Below are positions 36,141-48,609 of a stretch of 64,000 nucleotides of DNA, piece by piece; positions within the stretch are counted from its first letter, which is position 1; the number at the start of each line of letters is the position of its first letter. Under the pieces are notes generated by a model. The model saw only the letters and a list, made by a program, of their open reading frames with translations, was not told the DNA's origin and made no database searches. A program made the translations under genes and the position numbers. Origin of the DNA: Brachynemurus nebulosus (taxonomy: Eukaryota > Arthropoda > Insecta > Neuroptera > Myrmeleontidae); NCBI GenBank assembly GCA_035578155.1, contig JAPWDM010000005.1, forward strand, positions 25,294,877-25,358,876, given 5' to 3'.

Positions 36141-36173
36141 TTTGCGTGTGGAAAGTAACTTTCCACACGCAAA
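36141..36173. repeat. Perfect 33-bp palindrome
   Basis: TTTGCGTGTGGAAAGT and its reverse complement are separated by one base. Confidence 0.9.
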
Positions 36174-36381
36174 TTGACAATAAAACACGCAAAGCCGCCT
36201 CGTAATTTTTCGTTTAATAAATATTTCATAATTATTTCTATAGAAACCACCAACAAAGTAATTTAAACGATAATTAATTCAGAAAAAAAGACGAACACTT
36301 AAAAATATTATTTTAAAAAGTAATAAAAATGTCAAAAATAGTGATAATAATAGAAAAAAATATGTGAAATTCGTAATAAAA

Positions 36382-36517
36382 AATAGTATGTGCAACTCGT
36401 GCGGGATTGTCGATTGCCCCACTCAAGCGAATGAGCGCACTCACTACGTTCGTGCGCTCAACTTCGCTTTCGTGGGCAATCGACAATTTCCCGCACTTAT
36501 TGCACAATATACTATTT
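36382..36517. mobile_element. Hairpin MITE E (copy 2, complete)
   Basis: atagtatgtgcaactcgtgc (left) pairs with gcacttattgcacaatatac (right). Inner gggattgtcgattgcc pairs with ggcaatcgacaatttccc. The centre is gagcgcactcactacgttcg. Confidence 0.8.
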
Positions 36518-37218
36518 ATGTACTTGTGCTTTTTTAATTAAATTTTTTTCTGGTACCTGAATATAGATGTAGAGTAGATAAATATGTAGGCTCTTAAAAT
36601 TTCATTTTGCTTATTTTTTTTCGTTTTCACAAAAAGAAACATTCCCAAAAAGAAGTTTCATTTTTTTTTTATAAGTTTGCTAATGTACCTTAATGATTCA
36701 AAAAAAATGAAATGATTCATTTTTTCAGCAACAAGATTTGTATAATAATGATTCGAATTTCAAGGTAACTCGGTTTCCGCAATCTCCACCGCGTAGATAC
36801 TTAGCGTAGAATTGTACCATCATGGCCACCGACTAACTTCCACATGCATACAATATATTCTTGCCGTTTGTCTAGTACTGTTATGTTATTAGATAAATAG
36901 AATTAAAATAGACAAAAATTTTACAATAATGTTTCATTCAATTTCTTTCTATTGTACAGTTCAACTAACGCGTACAGGTACCCTACACTCCACACTCCAT
37001 ACATACATATACGCAGACGCACAGATATAAACAGATAGTGTAGCGATGTAAAACAATAGAGTGACCTCGAGTCCTCGATATAACAGAACATTAATAAGTT
37101 TTAGATAAGAGTTTAAAAATCCCGCATAATAATACCTAATAGTAACACGGATCACTTGTGTGTTTATTTATTTCTATGAATATGACCTTACTAGTCAAAA
37201 TAAACCTGGTTTGCCTAA
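36518..37218. other. No gene seen
   Basis: Anonymous DNA; the 64-codon minus frame at 36961-37155 is unremarkable. Confidence 0.4.
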
Positions 37219-37663
37219 TGCCGCTGCTACACGATGCTACGAACACCTTCCAACATTCGACGTTGGATGGTTCATAGCATCGTGTAGCCGTTGTTCGAAC
37301 CTACGAGTGTCCAATGTCGAGCGTCAAACATTCGCATTTGGTCGTGTCCCGTTCGATGTCGGTATTCTTGCACCGAGTCAAAGGGATGCTTCGAACGTTT
37401 GAAGGTCAGTGTTGGTTGCGTTCGTTGGTTGCGCACGACTCGTTCATGTGAAGAGAGACAACATCAGTGTATAACATTAGAGATAACATCAGACAGATAA
37501 CAGCGTTGTCGACTGAGTACCAACACATCATCATTCGTATTGGATCAAACATTCGATTCACCGTGTAGCAGATACATTCGTCGCATCGACTATCGAACTT
37601 AATTGCCTCAAACGTTCGATCGAACGTTGGAAGGAACGTTCGTAGCATCGTGTAGAACCCGCT
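37219..37663. mobile_element. GC-rich MITE with TAA duplication, built from cgaacgtt words
   Basis: Left TGCCGCTGCTACACGATGCT; right inverted AGCGGGTTCTACACGATGCT. TAA lies on both sides (37216-37218, 37664-37666). The interior iterates aacgttcga/tcgaacgtt. 445 bp. Minus- and plus-strand frames inside (80-105 codons) are by-products. Confidence 0.85.
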
Positions 37664-37666
37664 TAA

Positions 37667-39512
37667 AACACAAATGAGACAGATCAAGCCTACATATAAA
37701 AAAGTGTAATCCGAAAGTTGCAATAAGTAGCAATTTACACCACTACTGATGTAGTCTGTTACTGACCGTCGTGGTGTTCACGTCATAGTAAATATCATGT
37801 TTTTTAATCAACTCGTGAAATTTAAACAGAAAAAAATATGAAGTGGGTCATATTTAAGTATAAAAATTCTATTAAATAAAAAATTTCTCAAAATAAAGGG
37901 ATATCTTTTTTAAAATAAATAAATTTATTTTTAATTGTTGACTGGTGGTAACATACGGTGGCCATCATAGTATATATTATATGTATGCGCTTAAAAAATT
38001 TTTCCAACTTCCAACAAACCTTCGAAATATTTCTCGATTCAGTGAGTATGCGTGCAATTATTTCACTGTTTCAACTAGGCAAAATAGTGTAATTCGAGTT
38101 TACGTAGGATTCCAAATGCCATGCTTCATCAGGAATTTTAATTTGGAACACATTAGAATTCGCTTTTAATATTCTTGCTAATTCAAATTCTAGACATGCG
38201 TTTTAATCAATATCTAAAAATTTAAATAAAAAATTGACAAAGGAGATGACAAAAGATCGGTCATTTATAGAGGATCATGGAGAGAAATGGCGAATCCGGG
38301 GAATAAAGCATATTTTTCTACAATTTTCCCCTCAAAAATTAGTAGCGAGCAAAACGAAAGCTCCTTTATCGTTTTCCCGGGCCCCTTATCAGTCCGGGGC
38401 CTTCTCTTTAAGCCCGGGCCCCGGGGCTGTAACCCCAAATCTCAAATAACCTCCTCTCGTTGAGCCTGTACTTATATCTTGGCAAATTCAAATGTAGATA
38501 TGAGTTTAGATACATCTGAACATCCACAAGACGTTGAGTCTCAGGCACAAACGACTTATTTTCTATCATTTCGATGCGTGTAATGGTTGTAGGGTGAAAC
38601 ACACGCTAGTGGTTAGTTGATCATTGCTAATTGTAAGTGACTAGATAAACTACGGTTCAAATTAGGTATTTAATTTATCTACAATATTTTTGATGTCATA
38701 TTTTGTATTAGGTTCAGTTTGGTATATACTAAAGTTGTCATAGTAGCATGTAGCTACCGAGAATCTTATTTTTAATGTATTTTTTTTATTTTTTTAAAAT
38801 TTATAACTACTAATAATAATAATTAAAATAATTATACACTTTAAATAATAAGAACATTATTACGATTAAATTTTCATTCAGTAAAAATTAAATAAAAATT
38901 ACTTCATTTTATTTTCATTATTATTACCTATCAGTTAATTTCTGTCTTTGTTAGATTACGAAAATTCTACAAATATGTGAAAATCAAAATAAATCAAAAT
39001 AAATTTTAAAATTAAAACATTTGAAATTACCTTTAATATGCATTTAGTTAATGTCAAATATTTGTATTTATATTATTTCAAAGCTAATCTTCTGACAGAA
39101 ATTATTTTATGGTAAATAGACAATAAATAAATTATCCTTAAAAATGGCAAAAAATGCTATGAATACGTTGACTTTCCGGTTCTGGATGGACTTTGGTTCT
39201 AATTTTATAGCATTTAACTTTGAATTCGGTCTGAAAATAATTTATTATGATTTGTTTTCCACATTTTCGCTATTGGCTTCACACACTCGTTCACTCTGTT
39301 ACTTCACTTCGGTCGTGTGGTTTTAAACACACTCTCAATTTTTTTGGTTTTTTTTTGATACTGTGGAAAATCATTTGAAAATTTTTGAATAGTTGTTTTT
39401 TATTATGATTAGAAAAAGGAAAAAAGCTTTTCCGCACAATATTTGTTCACACAAATTTATTCTTAATAATTTATTCATTATTAACATTGGTTGTATTCGC
39501 TTTGTCTTCCAT

Positions 39513-39515
<3 letters not shown>
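37667..39515. other. No gene; GC-rich repeat scrap at 38299-38445
   Basis: 38299-38445 (agcgagcaaaacgaaagc, then cccgggcccc-type runs) resembles 63640-63760 and is probably a hAT-type remnant. The remainder is anonymous. Confidence 0.4.

Positions 39516-39595
<80 letters not shown>
39516..39595. repeat. (AT)n microsatellite
   Basis: Pure TA run of about 40 units. Confidence 0.95.
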
Positions 39596-39600
<5 letters not shown>

Positions 39601-40229
39601 TACCTACACATAACTAGCAGAGAGAAATGAATCGAGTGGTTGTCTATGCATAGGAAAAATACTGCAGTACAGTATAACTATGTATATTATGAATATGTAA
39701 AAGTATAATCATATAGATTTTCTAGTTTTGCTTTGACTGAAAAATGACGACATACTGGCTGTTCTATCGTCACTTTTTCCCAAGAAAATTTTCAAAATTT
39801 AATTTTGCTACTATGGTTTGTGTCTGATGACTCAAACAAGAGCAGATATTGGGGAATGGTCATGGGAGTCATGACTCCCACGTCCCCTGTACAGATATTA
39901 ATTCAAATTTTATCGTGGTTTATCTGATGACAGCATTAATTTTAATAAAATTATCAATGATTTAAAAAAAAAATTAGGAAAAATACTTTGGTCAAATCAG
40001 CCACATTATAAAACAAAATGCGTCATTATTATAAAAAAAAATGAAAAATTCACACCCAATTTACCCTAATTCAACCAATTACCAGTTGAAAGAGAGGGAA
40101 TTTTTTAACTTAGTGACGTCATCAAGTTTACTAAAATTTTTGTAAACATTACATTTATTTTTTGTACAATCGTGTAATAAGGGAAAAATCATATACTTAA
40201 ATTAAATAAAAAATTGTATAGTTACATTA
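39596..40229. other. No gene seen
   Basis: A small palindrome tgggagtcatgactccca lies near 39864-39881. Confidence 0.45.
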
Positions 40230-40675
40230 CAGCTGAACCTTTTTTTATGCGGTCTTTCCTTATGCGATTTTTTTTTGTGTGAATTTTTATTTGACTATTT
40301 TGTGCGGTTTTAAAAAAAAATAGCCATTAAAGTGCATAATGTGACTCAAAATCAAGAAAAAGTAAGAAATCTAAACTTTAATAATATTATAATAATTTAC
40401 TTTGATAGAATTCCTTATTGATAGTTTTTAAGTATTTTTTTAAAATGTATCTATCATAATTTTCATAATATTATTAAAAATGAAATAAAATATTGTCGTG
40501 TATAATATATATTTTATCTTTAGTTTTATCAGTTTTGAGCGCTTTGAGTTATCTTTTTCCTACGAAACTCTTTTTATGCGGTTCCCGTCCACCGCATAAA
40601 AACAGTTTTTTCACAAAGTTTTTGGATACCTTTTTTTTATGCCGACCCTATCCATCGCATAAAAAAAGTTCAGCT
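40230..40675. mobile_element. Family A MITE, complete copy
   Basis: CAGCTGAACCTTTTTTTATG at the left; inverted CAGCTGAACTTTTTTTATGC at the right. TA on both sides (40228-40229, 40676-40677). Internal words tatgcggt and accgcataaa repeat the TIR in both orientations. TIR sequence and TA duplication fit the pogo/Tigger group. 446 bp. Confidence 0.88.
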
Positions 40676-41590
40676 GTATTTTCTTTACTGTATATGCTGT
40701 ACATGATTACAGTATCGCGTAGAACCTGGAATTCCTAATCAACAACGACCAACATTAGGTATTGTTGTTTTCACTGGTAGGTACTATATCGTATTGGTGT
40801 TACAAGACTGTGATAATTTGTTTTTTTTTAATTTTGAGTAATTTACGTTGATAATTTAACTCATGTGTATCAAGTCCCATAAGAATATTGTAGTCTTTTC
40901 ACTTACACCGTGGAAAAAAGTTAGAGCAGACTTTTACAGCGATAAAAATAGTACAAAACATTTCATTGGTCATTCCATTGTAGGTAAATACGATAATAGC
41001 TATTTATGCAACAAGTACATAAAGAAGATCTTTATGAAAAATGTATTTTATATATAGTTGGCATAGACGAATTTATTGTGTTTAAAGTATGTTTTGGTTA
41101 TTACCTGTCATCTAAAGCTAATAAAATATTGGAACATTTTTAAAAGATTTTTCAACAAAACTTATTAATATTTAAAAAAAAAGGAGAAAAAGGTGCCTGG
41201 AATAAATATTAATAATAGTTCAGATTGTGTAATTAATATTAATTATGCCAACATTTGCAAATATGGTATACAAATAAAGTTAGTGTGTTTTCTGTTTATT
41301 GTAAAATTGATATTAAAATTTATCAAGTAGACTATTCTTTATGGCACTAGTGCTTTTTGCTTTTCATTATGCAACTAGTGCCAAAAAGTAATACTTTTTA
41401 TATCTCTTAACAATGTAATCTTTTATGATTCAGTCGTACATAAAAAAATTTTACTGGCTTCAGAACTATAGTAACAATATATTAAATAATAATATCAATT
41501 ATACTAATTTATTTTATTCGTTAAATTATCTTACCGTATTACACTTGAGTTTTATATTTTTTCTGAAGAAATTTGTGTTTTCTACAACTC
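40676..41590. other. No gene; small palindromic repeat near 41345-41395
   Basis: ggcactagtgc and gcaactagtgcc flank a short loop. No coding signal. Confidence 0.4.
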
Positions 41591-41710
41591 AAATTTCTTG
41601 CCTAACTGCAATTTAACTCGAAGAATTGTCAACCCAAAAACACTTCAGCTCCGCTGTCGCGTTTTTGTTAGTTGACAATTCTTCTCGTTAAATTGCTAGG
41701 CAACAAATTT
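41591..41710. mobile_element. Hairpin MITE
   Basis: aaatttcttgcctaactgca pairs with tgctaggcaacaaattt; aagaattgtcaac pairs with gttgacaattctt. The centre is cttcagctccgctgtcgcg. Same design as 32201 and 36382 with a different sequence. Confidence 0.75.
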
Positions 41711-42318
41711 CGTTAGACAAACCCAAATTTATTCGAAAAAATACAAACCTCTCGTGTAATAATAAGTGAAAAGATTTTAAATTTTAGGAAAAAACCATTT
41801 AAAAAAAATAAAATATAGAATTTTAATAGTAACTATATTTTAAATTTTATATTATTTTAAACTATTAAATGATTCATTTTTATTCACTTTAACCCTTCTT
41901 TTATCTAACGTAGTCCAAATATCTCAAAAGTCAAAACATTAGATTTGCAAAATAGCTCAGTCTTGTAAAACCAGTGCGATATGTAGCTGTATGGCAGCAT
42001 ACATATAAACATTTGTATTTATTAGGAAAATTAGGAAGTTAATTCACCGATACGTAGAATTTGATAGGAAATTTGAAAGCAATATTGCGACAAATGTACT
42101 AATGTAGCGTTGTGTAAGATACTAGGAAATGAATTATCCTACAATCGTTTCGATAAAATGTAAACGTCGACATCACCTTTTATGAGATATTTGTTCAAAC
42201 AGAATGAAATATTTAATCAGGATAATTGTAATTAATTTGAGAACCCTAGAGCCAAACGCCAGAAATCACCTACTGGAGTAATTATTTAATCATTTCAATA
42301 TTCAACATTGCTTTGAAG

Positions 42319-42394
42319 CAGCGTTTCTCAACATTTTCTCAGTCACGGCCCGGTAAAATCTCGAATAATTTTGTACGAACTGGTCACATATGAG

Positions 42395-42483
<89 letters not shown>

Positions 42484-43998
42484 CGATTATCAGTTTTCTA
42501 AATTACATTTATGCATATTTAAATATGAAATGTGTCGTATTCCGACCATTTGATCTGCAATGTAATTCACATCAATATCGACACTTTTTTACATTAGAGA
42601 AATGCTTAAAAGCAGCTTTTTAATTTTAAATTGAATTCTTGGAATCGTATCCACGGTTAGTTGCAAAAATATTGGGTCGTGTAACATGAAATGTCGTTTT
42701 TCGACCACTTGGTCTACCATGTAATTAACATAAATACCGACACTAGGTAAATGTTTAAAAAGAGTTCTTAAGCACTAAAGAAATGTTTAAAAACAGTTCT
42801 TTAATGTTAAATAGAATTCTTATAGCCTGGGATCATTTCTATCGTTAGTTGGAATAACGTTAGGTCGTGTAATATTAAATGTCGTATTCCGACCATTTGG
42901 TCGACCACCTATCTGTAAAGTTAGCCCCGCAGTTTTCTTTTTTCTAAAACAAGAAAGATTCTGCTGTATTGTTCTAGACATGTGCTATCATGTTCCATAA
43001 ATAAAAATACTAAATCAAAAAACATGGAATGTTGATCGCCAAAGATTTTCTTTTTACTTAAAGCTAGCTGCATGTTTGTAATTTTTTTGTAATTCACCAG
43101 CTCCAACGTTTGGCATAGATTGTCAAAAAAACTTACAAGTATACGAGTATAAGTCCTTTACAAAACTTTTATTTTTCTCGTTACGACAATGATAAAAATT
43201 GAGGGTCTTGTAAAGGATCAATATAGGTACAAGGTGATTTTTTATTTTAATAAATCTACTCCGAAAGCACTACAAGTTGTGCAAATTTCAAAATTTTATC
43301 ACCAGCCCCGTCAGAGATACAGGGACGCAAATTTCCAGAATTTGGAAAAAAGTCAGTTTTCGGAAGTTTGTAAAAATTAAAGGATACAAGTTTCACAATT
43401 GAAATAGTGTGTATTTGTTTCATAATGGGTAGTTGTACCCATATACAGCTATTCTCATAAAAAATACGAAAAGGTTTAAAACATTCCTTCTATAAGAAAA
43501 AAAATGTTCAAAAAGTGAATTTTGCTAAATTTTGATATCCAACTTTTCTCATGGAAGGGACGAAAATAGATTAAATTTGCACATCACTTAAAATAAAGAG
43601 ACATTTATTACGTTTAAAATGGTTTTTATTTCAACCTTTTAGGATGAACCGTTTATGAAATATGTGCTTTGGCATAAATGGCTGCAAATAAAAAATCAGC
43701 GCAAATTGGAAAACAAAAATGGCTACCACGCTTAAACGGTTCAAGATAATTTTTTTAAGAATTGTTCTCAGTACTTCAAATATAATATAGAAACAACTGG
43801 GAGAATATTAATTTTTTCTAAAATGGTCGAGCAACCAACTTTTTTTTTAGGCCATTTGATATAGACCGACCTAGTATGATTTTGGCACCCCCTAAAGCTG
43901 ACGCTTTGCCCCCCCCCCCCTAGATACGGGCCTGTAATTCATACAGCTTTCTGCGGACCGGTGCGATACTTTCATGGACCGGCTGTTAAGAAACACTG
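42319..43998. mobile_element. hAT-like non-autonomous element, 1.7 kb
   Basis: Left CAGCGTTTCTCAACA; right inverted CAGTGTTTCTTAACAG, the type seen in hAT/Charlie elements. Flanks ctttgaag (42311-42318) and ctttaaac (43999-44006) match at 6 of 8. Subterminal cggcccgg and ggaccggtgcg match loosely. Contains an (AT)n tract (42397-42482) and a tandem repeat. Just inside the right end is the terminus of another CAG element (cctagatacgggcctg, 43920-43935) with a long C run. No transposase. Confidence 0.7.
42530..42910. repeat. Diverged tandem repeat, three units
   Basis: The block tgtcgt(a/t)ttccgaccatttg recurs at about 42533, 42692 and 42880, with attgaattctt/tagaattctt and gttagttg between. 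Spacing about 159 and 188 bp. Lies inside the hAT-like element. Confidence 0.7.
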
Positions 43999-44224
43999 CT
44001 TTAAACAGTGCCTACAAATTATTATGTACATAGTACTGAATTTTGAGCGACTAAAAGTTCGTTCGTGTCTATAGAGATTGAAGGTAACAGAAACATTACG
44101 TGACAGACGCAAAAATAAAAGCGATTACAGGAATTTTCTTTAATGAGAAAAAAATTAATTTAAAATTTGAGATATTAAGTTTCTTTACACGGATGAATTT
44201 ATCACAATTTTCATATTATTATAA

Positions 44225-44320
44225 TATAGAAAATTCGTCAAGTGCGTGTTTTTGACACGCACTAAGTAAAGTCACCTCAGTGAAAGTGTTAATTTATGAT
44301 TTTTTGGCTCGTTTTTTAAG
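44225..44320 (+). repeat. Family D core fragment
   Basis: attcgtcaagtgcgtgtttt followed by gacacgcact, as in other D copies. Confidence 0.5.
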
Positions 44321-44436
44321 TACAGTGAGAATACAGCCCTCTTGCGTTTATTCAATATATGCATGTACAACTCTATAATACAGTGAGAGTACAGCCCTCT
44401 TGCGTTTATTCAATATATGCATGTACAACTCTATAA
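44321..44436. repeat. 58-bp tandem duplication
   Basis: Two almost identical 58-bp units, each with tacagcc ctcttgcgtttat and tgcatgtacaactctataa. Confidence 0.9.
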
Positions 44437-44544
44437 TTATTATATTATATATTATTATTATTATTAATTTTTCCCCCACTATAATCACACAACGAGATTA
44501 ATATGTCATCCTTCGGTGACATAAAAATGAGACAAAATGTTTGC

Positions 44545-44781
44545 ATGTGTAAATTAATGCTTTATCTTGTTTAGAAAACTAACTTCTAAGGAAATCTTGA
44601 AGTTTTGAGCGTTTTAACTTATGAATTATGAATTTTCTATGAAACTTTTTTTATACGGTCCCGATCTAGCGCATAAAAAAGTTATTTTTGACAATCTGGA
44701 GCGAACTAGACTTCGAATATTTTTTTTTTGCAATTTACTTTTATGCGGTACCTATCTACCGCATAAAAAAAAGTTCAGCTG
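44545..44781. mobile_element. Family A MITE, truncated
   Basis: The right end accgcataaaaaaaagttcag is intact. The left is cut within the ttaatgctttatcttgttta segment. The internal tttttatacggt...gcataaaa word pair is kept. Confidence 0.65.
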
Positions 44782-45519
44782 AAATATCAAATAACATGTA
44801 ACGACCGGATATGTATGCATATATTAATAAAAGGAATTAAAAGATTTTATTATTCAACAAACAATCACATATGATGAAATTTTTGCCGCAAGTGATAAAT
44901 TATACGCGCGTAGGCGTTAAAAAGTGGCACCTACTCATAGCAGCCTGATCGTCAATAGCGCCTCAAAAGGATTCCCTACTTCGTCTCTATATCTTTCGAT
45001 ATATTATGCAAATGCGTAGGGTGAAAGTGTTTAAAATAATTAAAATTTATCAAAAAATTATTTTCCACTCTAAATATAATATGTACACTACAGTTCAAAA
45101 AATTTAAGCCTACTAGCGAGCATCTGGACGAGAAAACGTATGATGGTCTAATCTGTGTGTGTGGTTTTGCATTAAAACGTTTGGTTGCAGTTGCAACACA
45201 AATCTTCTAGTCCGTGTGGAACGTAGTTGGCCGTTCATATTACTCTAGTGAAGTATGTAAGTAAATTCATACGCTTGACCGATTCTTAACTTTGTTAGAC
45301 TTTCATTTTATTTTAAAATTCATAATAATTATTGTAAATCTAAACGTATACACACAAACGCAAATCTAAACAGTAAATAAACAACCAATTATTGATTTGA
45401 TTTGACTTGATTTTTTTTTTTTTTTGTATTTAAAAAGAAAAATTACGAGAAAAAGAGACGCGGAAATCCATGGAATAATTTATTCAATAAAAATTGAATG
45501 AGAAGAAAACGCATAAAAA
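44782..45519. other. No gene seen
   Basis: Anonymous DNA. Confidence 0.4.
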
Positions 45520-45795
45520 TTTTAAAGTTTAATATTTCGCGAACGAGGAGCTTATTCTAACGATATGCCCCACTATAGGGTGTTTCTGGGATTATTTACG
45601 AAAAATTAAAATTTTATTCATTTTTCAGCAGTTTTCGGGAATGCTTTTACTGGGAAAATTTCATTTACTAGAAACCGTTTTCTCGATTTCAAATTCTGTT
45701 TTGAATTTTTAAAAATTTGATTGTCTATATCTCCGAAAGTTACTAACACAGCTTAATCGAAACAATATTACATAATTAAATTCTCTTATTAACCC
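45520..45795 (+). repeat. Family D fragment
   Basis: Includes aatatttcgcgaacgaggag, ttcatttttcagcagtttt and ctatatctccgaaagttact. It gives the uninterrupted version of the site used by the piggyBac-like insertion at 46281. Confidence 0.55.
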
Positions 45796-46189
45796 ATTAC
45801 GATCCGCGATATTACACAATAATACCGAGGAAAATTGTAAGTGGTGTACTTTTTTCACAGAATTTTCAAATATAAAATAGCGATGGAATATCATTTTTGT
45901 TTCTTTTCTCTTGCTCTTCATGGAACAAATATTGTTAAAACATTTCAATTTCAATTTTAATAAGCATTTAAAAAATGATGTCACCGAACAATCCATTTTT
46001 GCAATCCAGTGATACTTTAAGGGGTGGACTTTAACACTTATTACCGATCACGCGATATCGCGTGATATGGCTACTTTGTAATATATAAGAACCTACTTAT
46101 TTATAATATAAAATATTTGGCCATCTCACAAAGTTTATATTTTTAGCTTGGCAATGAACATGTTAATGGATTAAGGACAGACTTACATT
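45796..46189. other. No gene seen
   Basis: Contains cacgcgatatcgcgtg-like palindromic bases near 46050; nothing else. Confidence 0.4.
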
Positions 46190-46280
46190 TTTAGGTAATC
46201 TTTTCTAATACCGAAACGTGTCTCAATGCAAACTTTCATTCACTGAGAACCATTTTTTCTGCTTCAAATTCCATTTTTAA

Positions 46281-46679
46281 ACCTTTTAAACAAACCATAT
46301 GGAAAAATTTTTTTGTTTCAAAATGCCGGACTTTTCACTGCCAGTGATAAGTAACTACAATAGATAAGGTTACAAAAAAAAATCAAAGATCCCAATATAA
46401 AAAAATTTCTGCCATGGTCCCGGGTTCAGGTTGCGTCATGACAGTGGCTGTAATAGCTGAATTCCATTCTGGAAATTCGCTAAAAAGTGAACCCTAGGAA
46501 TTTACAAAATATAAATTATACTAAACTATGTTGATAAAATTGAATTTTATTTAGAATTATACCGTAGTTCGGAAAATCTGTCACAGATGGCGACACCTGT
46601 ACCAGTGAATATATACAATCACAGCATTTTGAGCCGCCCTATTGCAGGACGAGTTAACTCGCCTTAATCATTTAAAGAG
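46281..46679. mobile_element. piggyBac-like MITE, copy 2
   Basis: TTAA on both sides (46277-46280, 46680-46683). The uninterrupted D copy at 45.7 kb has a TTAA at the matching place. Ends ACCTTTTAAAC and GTTTAAA-like catttaaagag. The interior matches 10590-10941 except for an 80-bp extra piece, module B. Confidence 0.8.
46406..46484 (+). repeat. Module B (insertion inside piggyBac-like MITE)
   Basis: The sequence atttctgccatggtcccgg through ggaaattcgctaa is absent from the otherwise matching copy at 10590-10941. The insertion point is an A run shared by both. Confidence 0.8.
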
Positions 46680-47063
46680 TTAATTTTCGAAAATTTGATT
46701 ACCTATAGGTATCTCCGAAAGTTACACAACTAACAGCCAAAATAATTTTCACTGAATTGTCTGACCAAGTGCGTATCTATATATTTTTTTTAAATTTCTG
46801 AGACCCACCCACGATTAAAAAGTTATGGGAGGGCACACCAAGAAAAAGCAACCTTTGAAATTCAATATTTCGCAAATGTTTGGATTGAACGTGCGTTTGG
46901 GCGTCTACCGCCCACAATTCACCATAATATACGGACTGAATGAACTTTTTGATTGGTACAAATAGTACAAATAATGATTGAAGTTTCAGACGTAAATTTT
47001 ATCAAAATTTACTATTTTTTTTTATTTAGAATAAAAACTTTTCTTGAAATGATTATTTTAATA

Positions 47064-47656
47064 CACACACCGGCATAATTAGCGGAACATAAAAAAAAAG
47101 TATAAAAACCTATTTATTAAACACAGTTGGCGGTTTTTTTTTCATTCTTACTTAAAATAATTTGAAGTAATGAATCAATTGACTTTCCATAGAATTGTTA
47201 TTATTTATTAGATGCAAATCTTTTTAAGAGGCTTGTCACTTTCGAATTCAAATGCCGCTTCTTCTCAATGTGGTCGAGCTTCAGATTGCCGTAATTGAAG
47301 AATGGCAAAACTGTCCCAGGAGACTATAGATAACATCATTCTGAGTATAGCAAGACGAATGGAACCTTTGATAAGAGCACGGGAGGAACCAGGCGTTATT
47401 AAAACCCTGTGTTTCATTTTCTCTTTGTTAAATAATCTTCACTTAAATTATTCTTAGGCGACTTAAGATTCCAAAAATTTGCCATTTTATATGGTTACTT
47501 GTTTTGGTTAACGAAAATAAAGGTATATCAACTTGTGAACATGTAATTTTAAGTGAATAATTATTAATTATATAAGATTTATATTTTCTTGAAATTAAAT
47601 GGCTTGTTTGATTTTTACAGATATTTTGTATGTTCCGCTAATTATGCCGGTGTGTG
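47064..47656. mobile_element. Tc1-like element, deletion derivative
   Basis: TIR CACACACCGGCATAATTAGC at the left and its exact inverse at the right, flanked by TA (47062-47063, 47657-47658). A broken transposase tail is inside. Confidence 0.93.
47273..47405 (+). pseudogene. Tc1-like transposase C-terminus, frameshifted
   Basis: One frame reads VELQIAVIEEWQNCP. After a shift of one base, the next reads QETIDNIILSIARRMEPLIR. This is the usual end of Tc1 transposases (EEW..I..E.I.NLI.SM.RR...VI). The catalytic domain is absent and the frame is shifted, so it is not functional. It would have cut and pasted DNA at TA sites. Confidence 0.75.
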
Positions 47657-47658
47657 TA

Positions 47659-48601
47659 GTAATATAAATCTATACACGAAACGTACCAACATTCTAAATA
47701 CATATCAGAATATCTATCTATATGTAGTCGATGTAGTAGGAAAATGAGTAAAAAAAATTTTCACAAAGCGTTGGTGATACGTATTTCCATTTTCCCACCC
47801 GCACATATGCCCGCCTCTTTATTTATGTAATGGGTATACGTGGGTACGTATATATAGGGTAGATACAAAGGGCACAGGGAGTTGATTTTCTCCTAAATAG
47901 CACATTCCTGTGAGAAGCAGTAACCAAGTTATTTTCTCTTATATGGCATGGGATAGTATACTGTTATATATTTATACATATGAAGGGTATACGGGAAAAA
48001 TCTGTCAAATCACCATTTAACAAATTTTACAACAGGAAAACACATGCAAGGGGAGAGGGGGTCAGCAACTGATAAGGAATTGATATACAAGCGTTTATGA
48101 ATAATTGCAAAAAAAAAAAACAATGGAAAAGATCATTCCGTTCAAAGCTTACAAAAAATCAAATTTTACGATTTTAGGGGTAGATGGGTGCCATATTTTA
48201 AGAACGGAAACAAAGTTGTTGTAAACTGAAGTTTCTACAAAGTTTCTCGTACTCCCCAGGGGGAAAAATTTATATTTTAACTCGTTCGACTCCTATCTTG
48301 CTGTAAAACTTTAAAAATTGTTCAGTTCTGATAAGGACAGTAAGGGTCCTTGAAAAAGATACAAAAAAATTATTAAAGTAATTGAGACTCTTTGTTATAC
48401 ATTTCATCTAAGTTTCATCGATTTTCATAAAGAAAATCCAGAAAAAATCGAAAAAAACAATATTTTTTTTTGTCAAAAAGTTAAAAATGATAACTCCAAG
48501 ACCACTGACCAAAATATATCCTTTTAGTGCCCCATAATTATATAGTATTATTTTGAGCCTGGTCTCATCTCACCAGCCTCAGAAATTTACCAATTTTCTG
48601 T
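47659..48601. other. No gene seen
   Basis: Anonymous DNA. Confidence 0.4.
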
Positions 48602-48609
48602 GCTCTGAT

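Larger units (their letters stand above)
46190..46900 (+). repeat. Family D copy, interrupted
   Basis: 46190-46280 and 46680-46900 are consecutive parts of the D body, separated by the piggyBac-like MITE. Confidence 0.55.

Noticed and set aside
37406..37723. 105-codon minus frame.
   Set aside because: Lies mostly in the TAA-flanked MITE and has no known motif.
43909..43935. Run of C followed by a hAT-like right end (tagatacgggcctg) as a separate MITE.
   Set aside because: No matching left end was found, so it is recorded only inside the larger hAT-like element.
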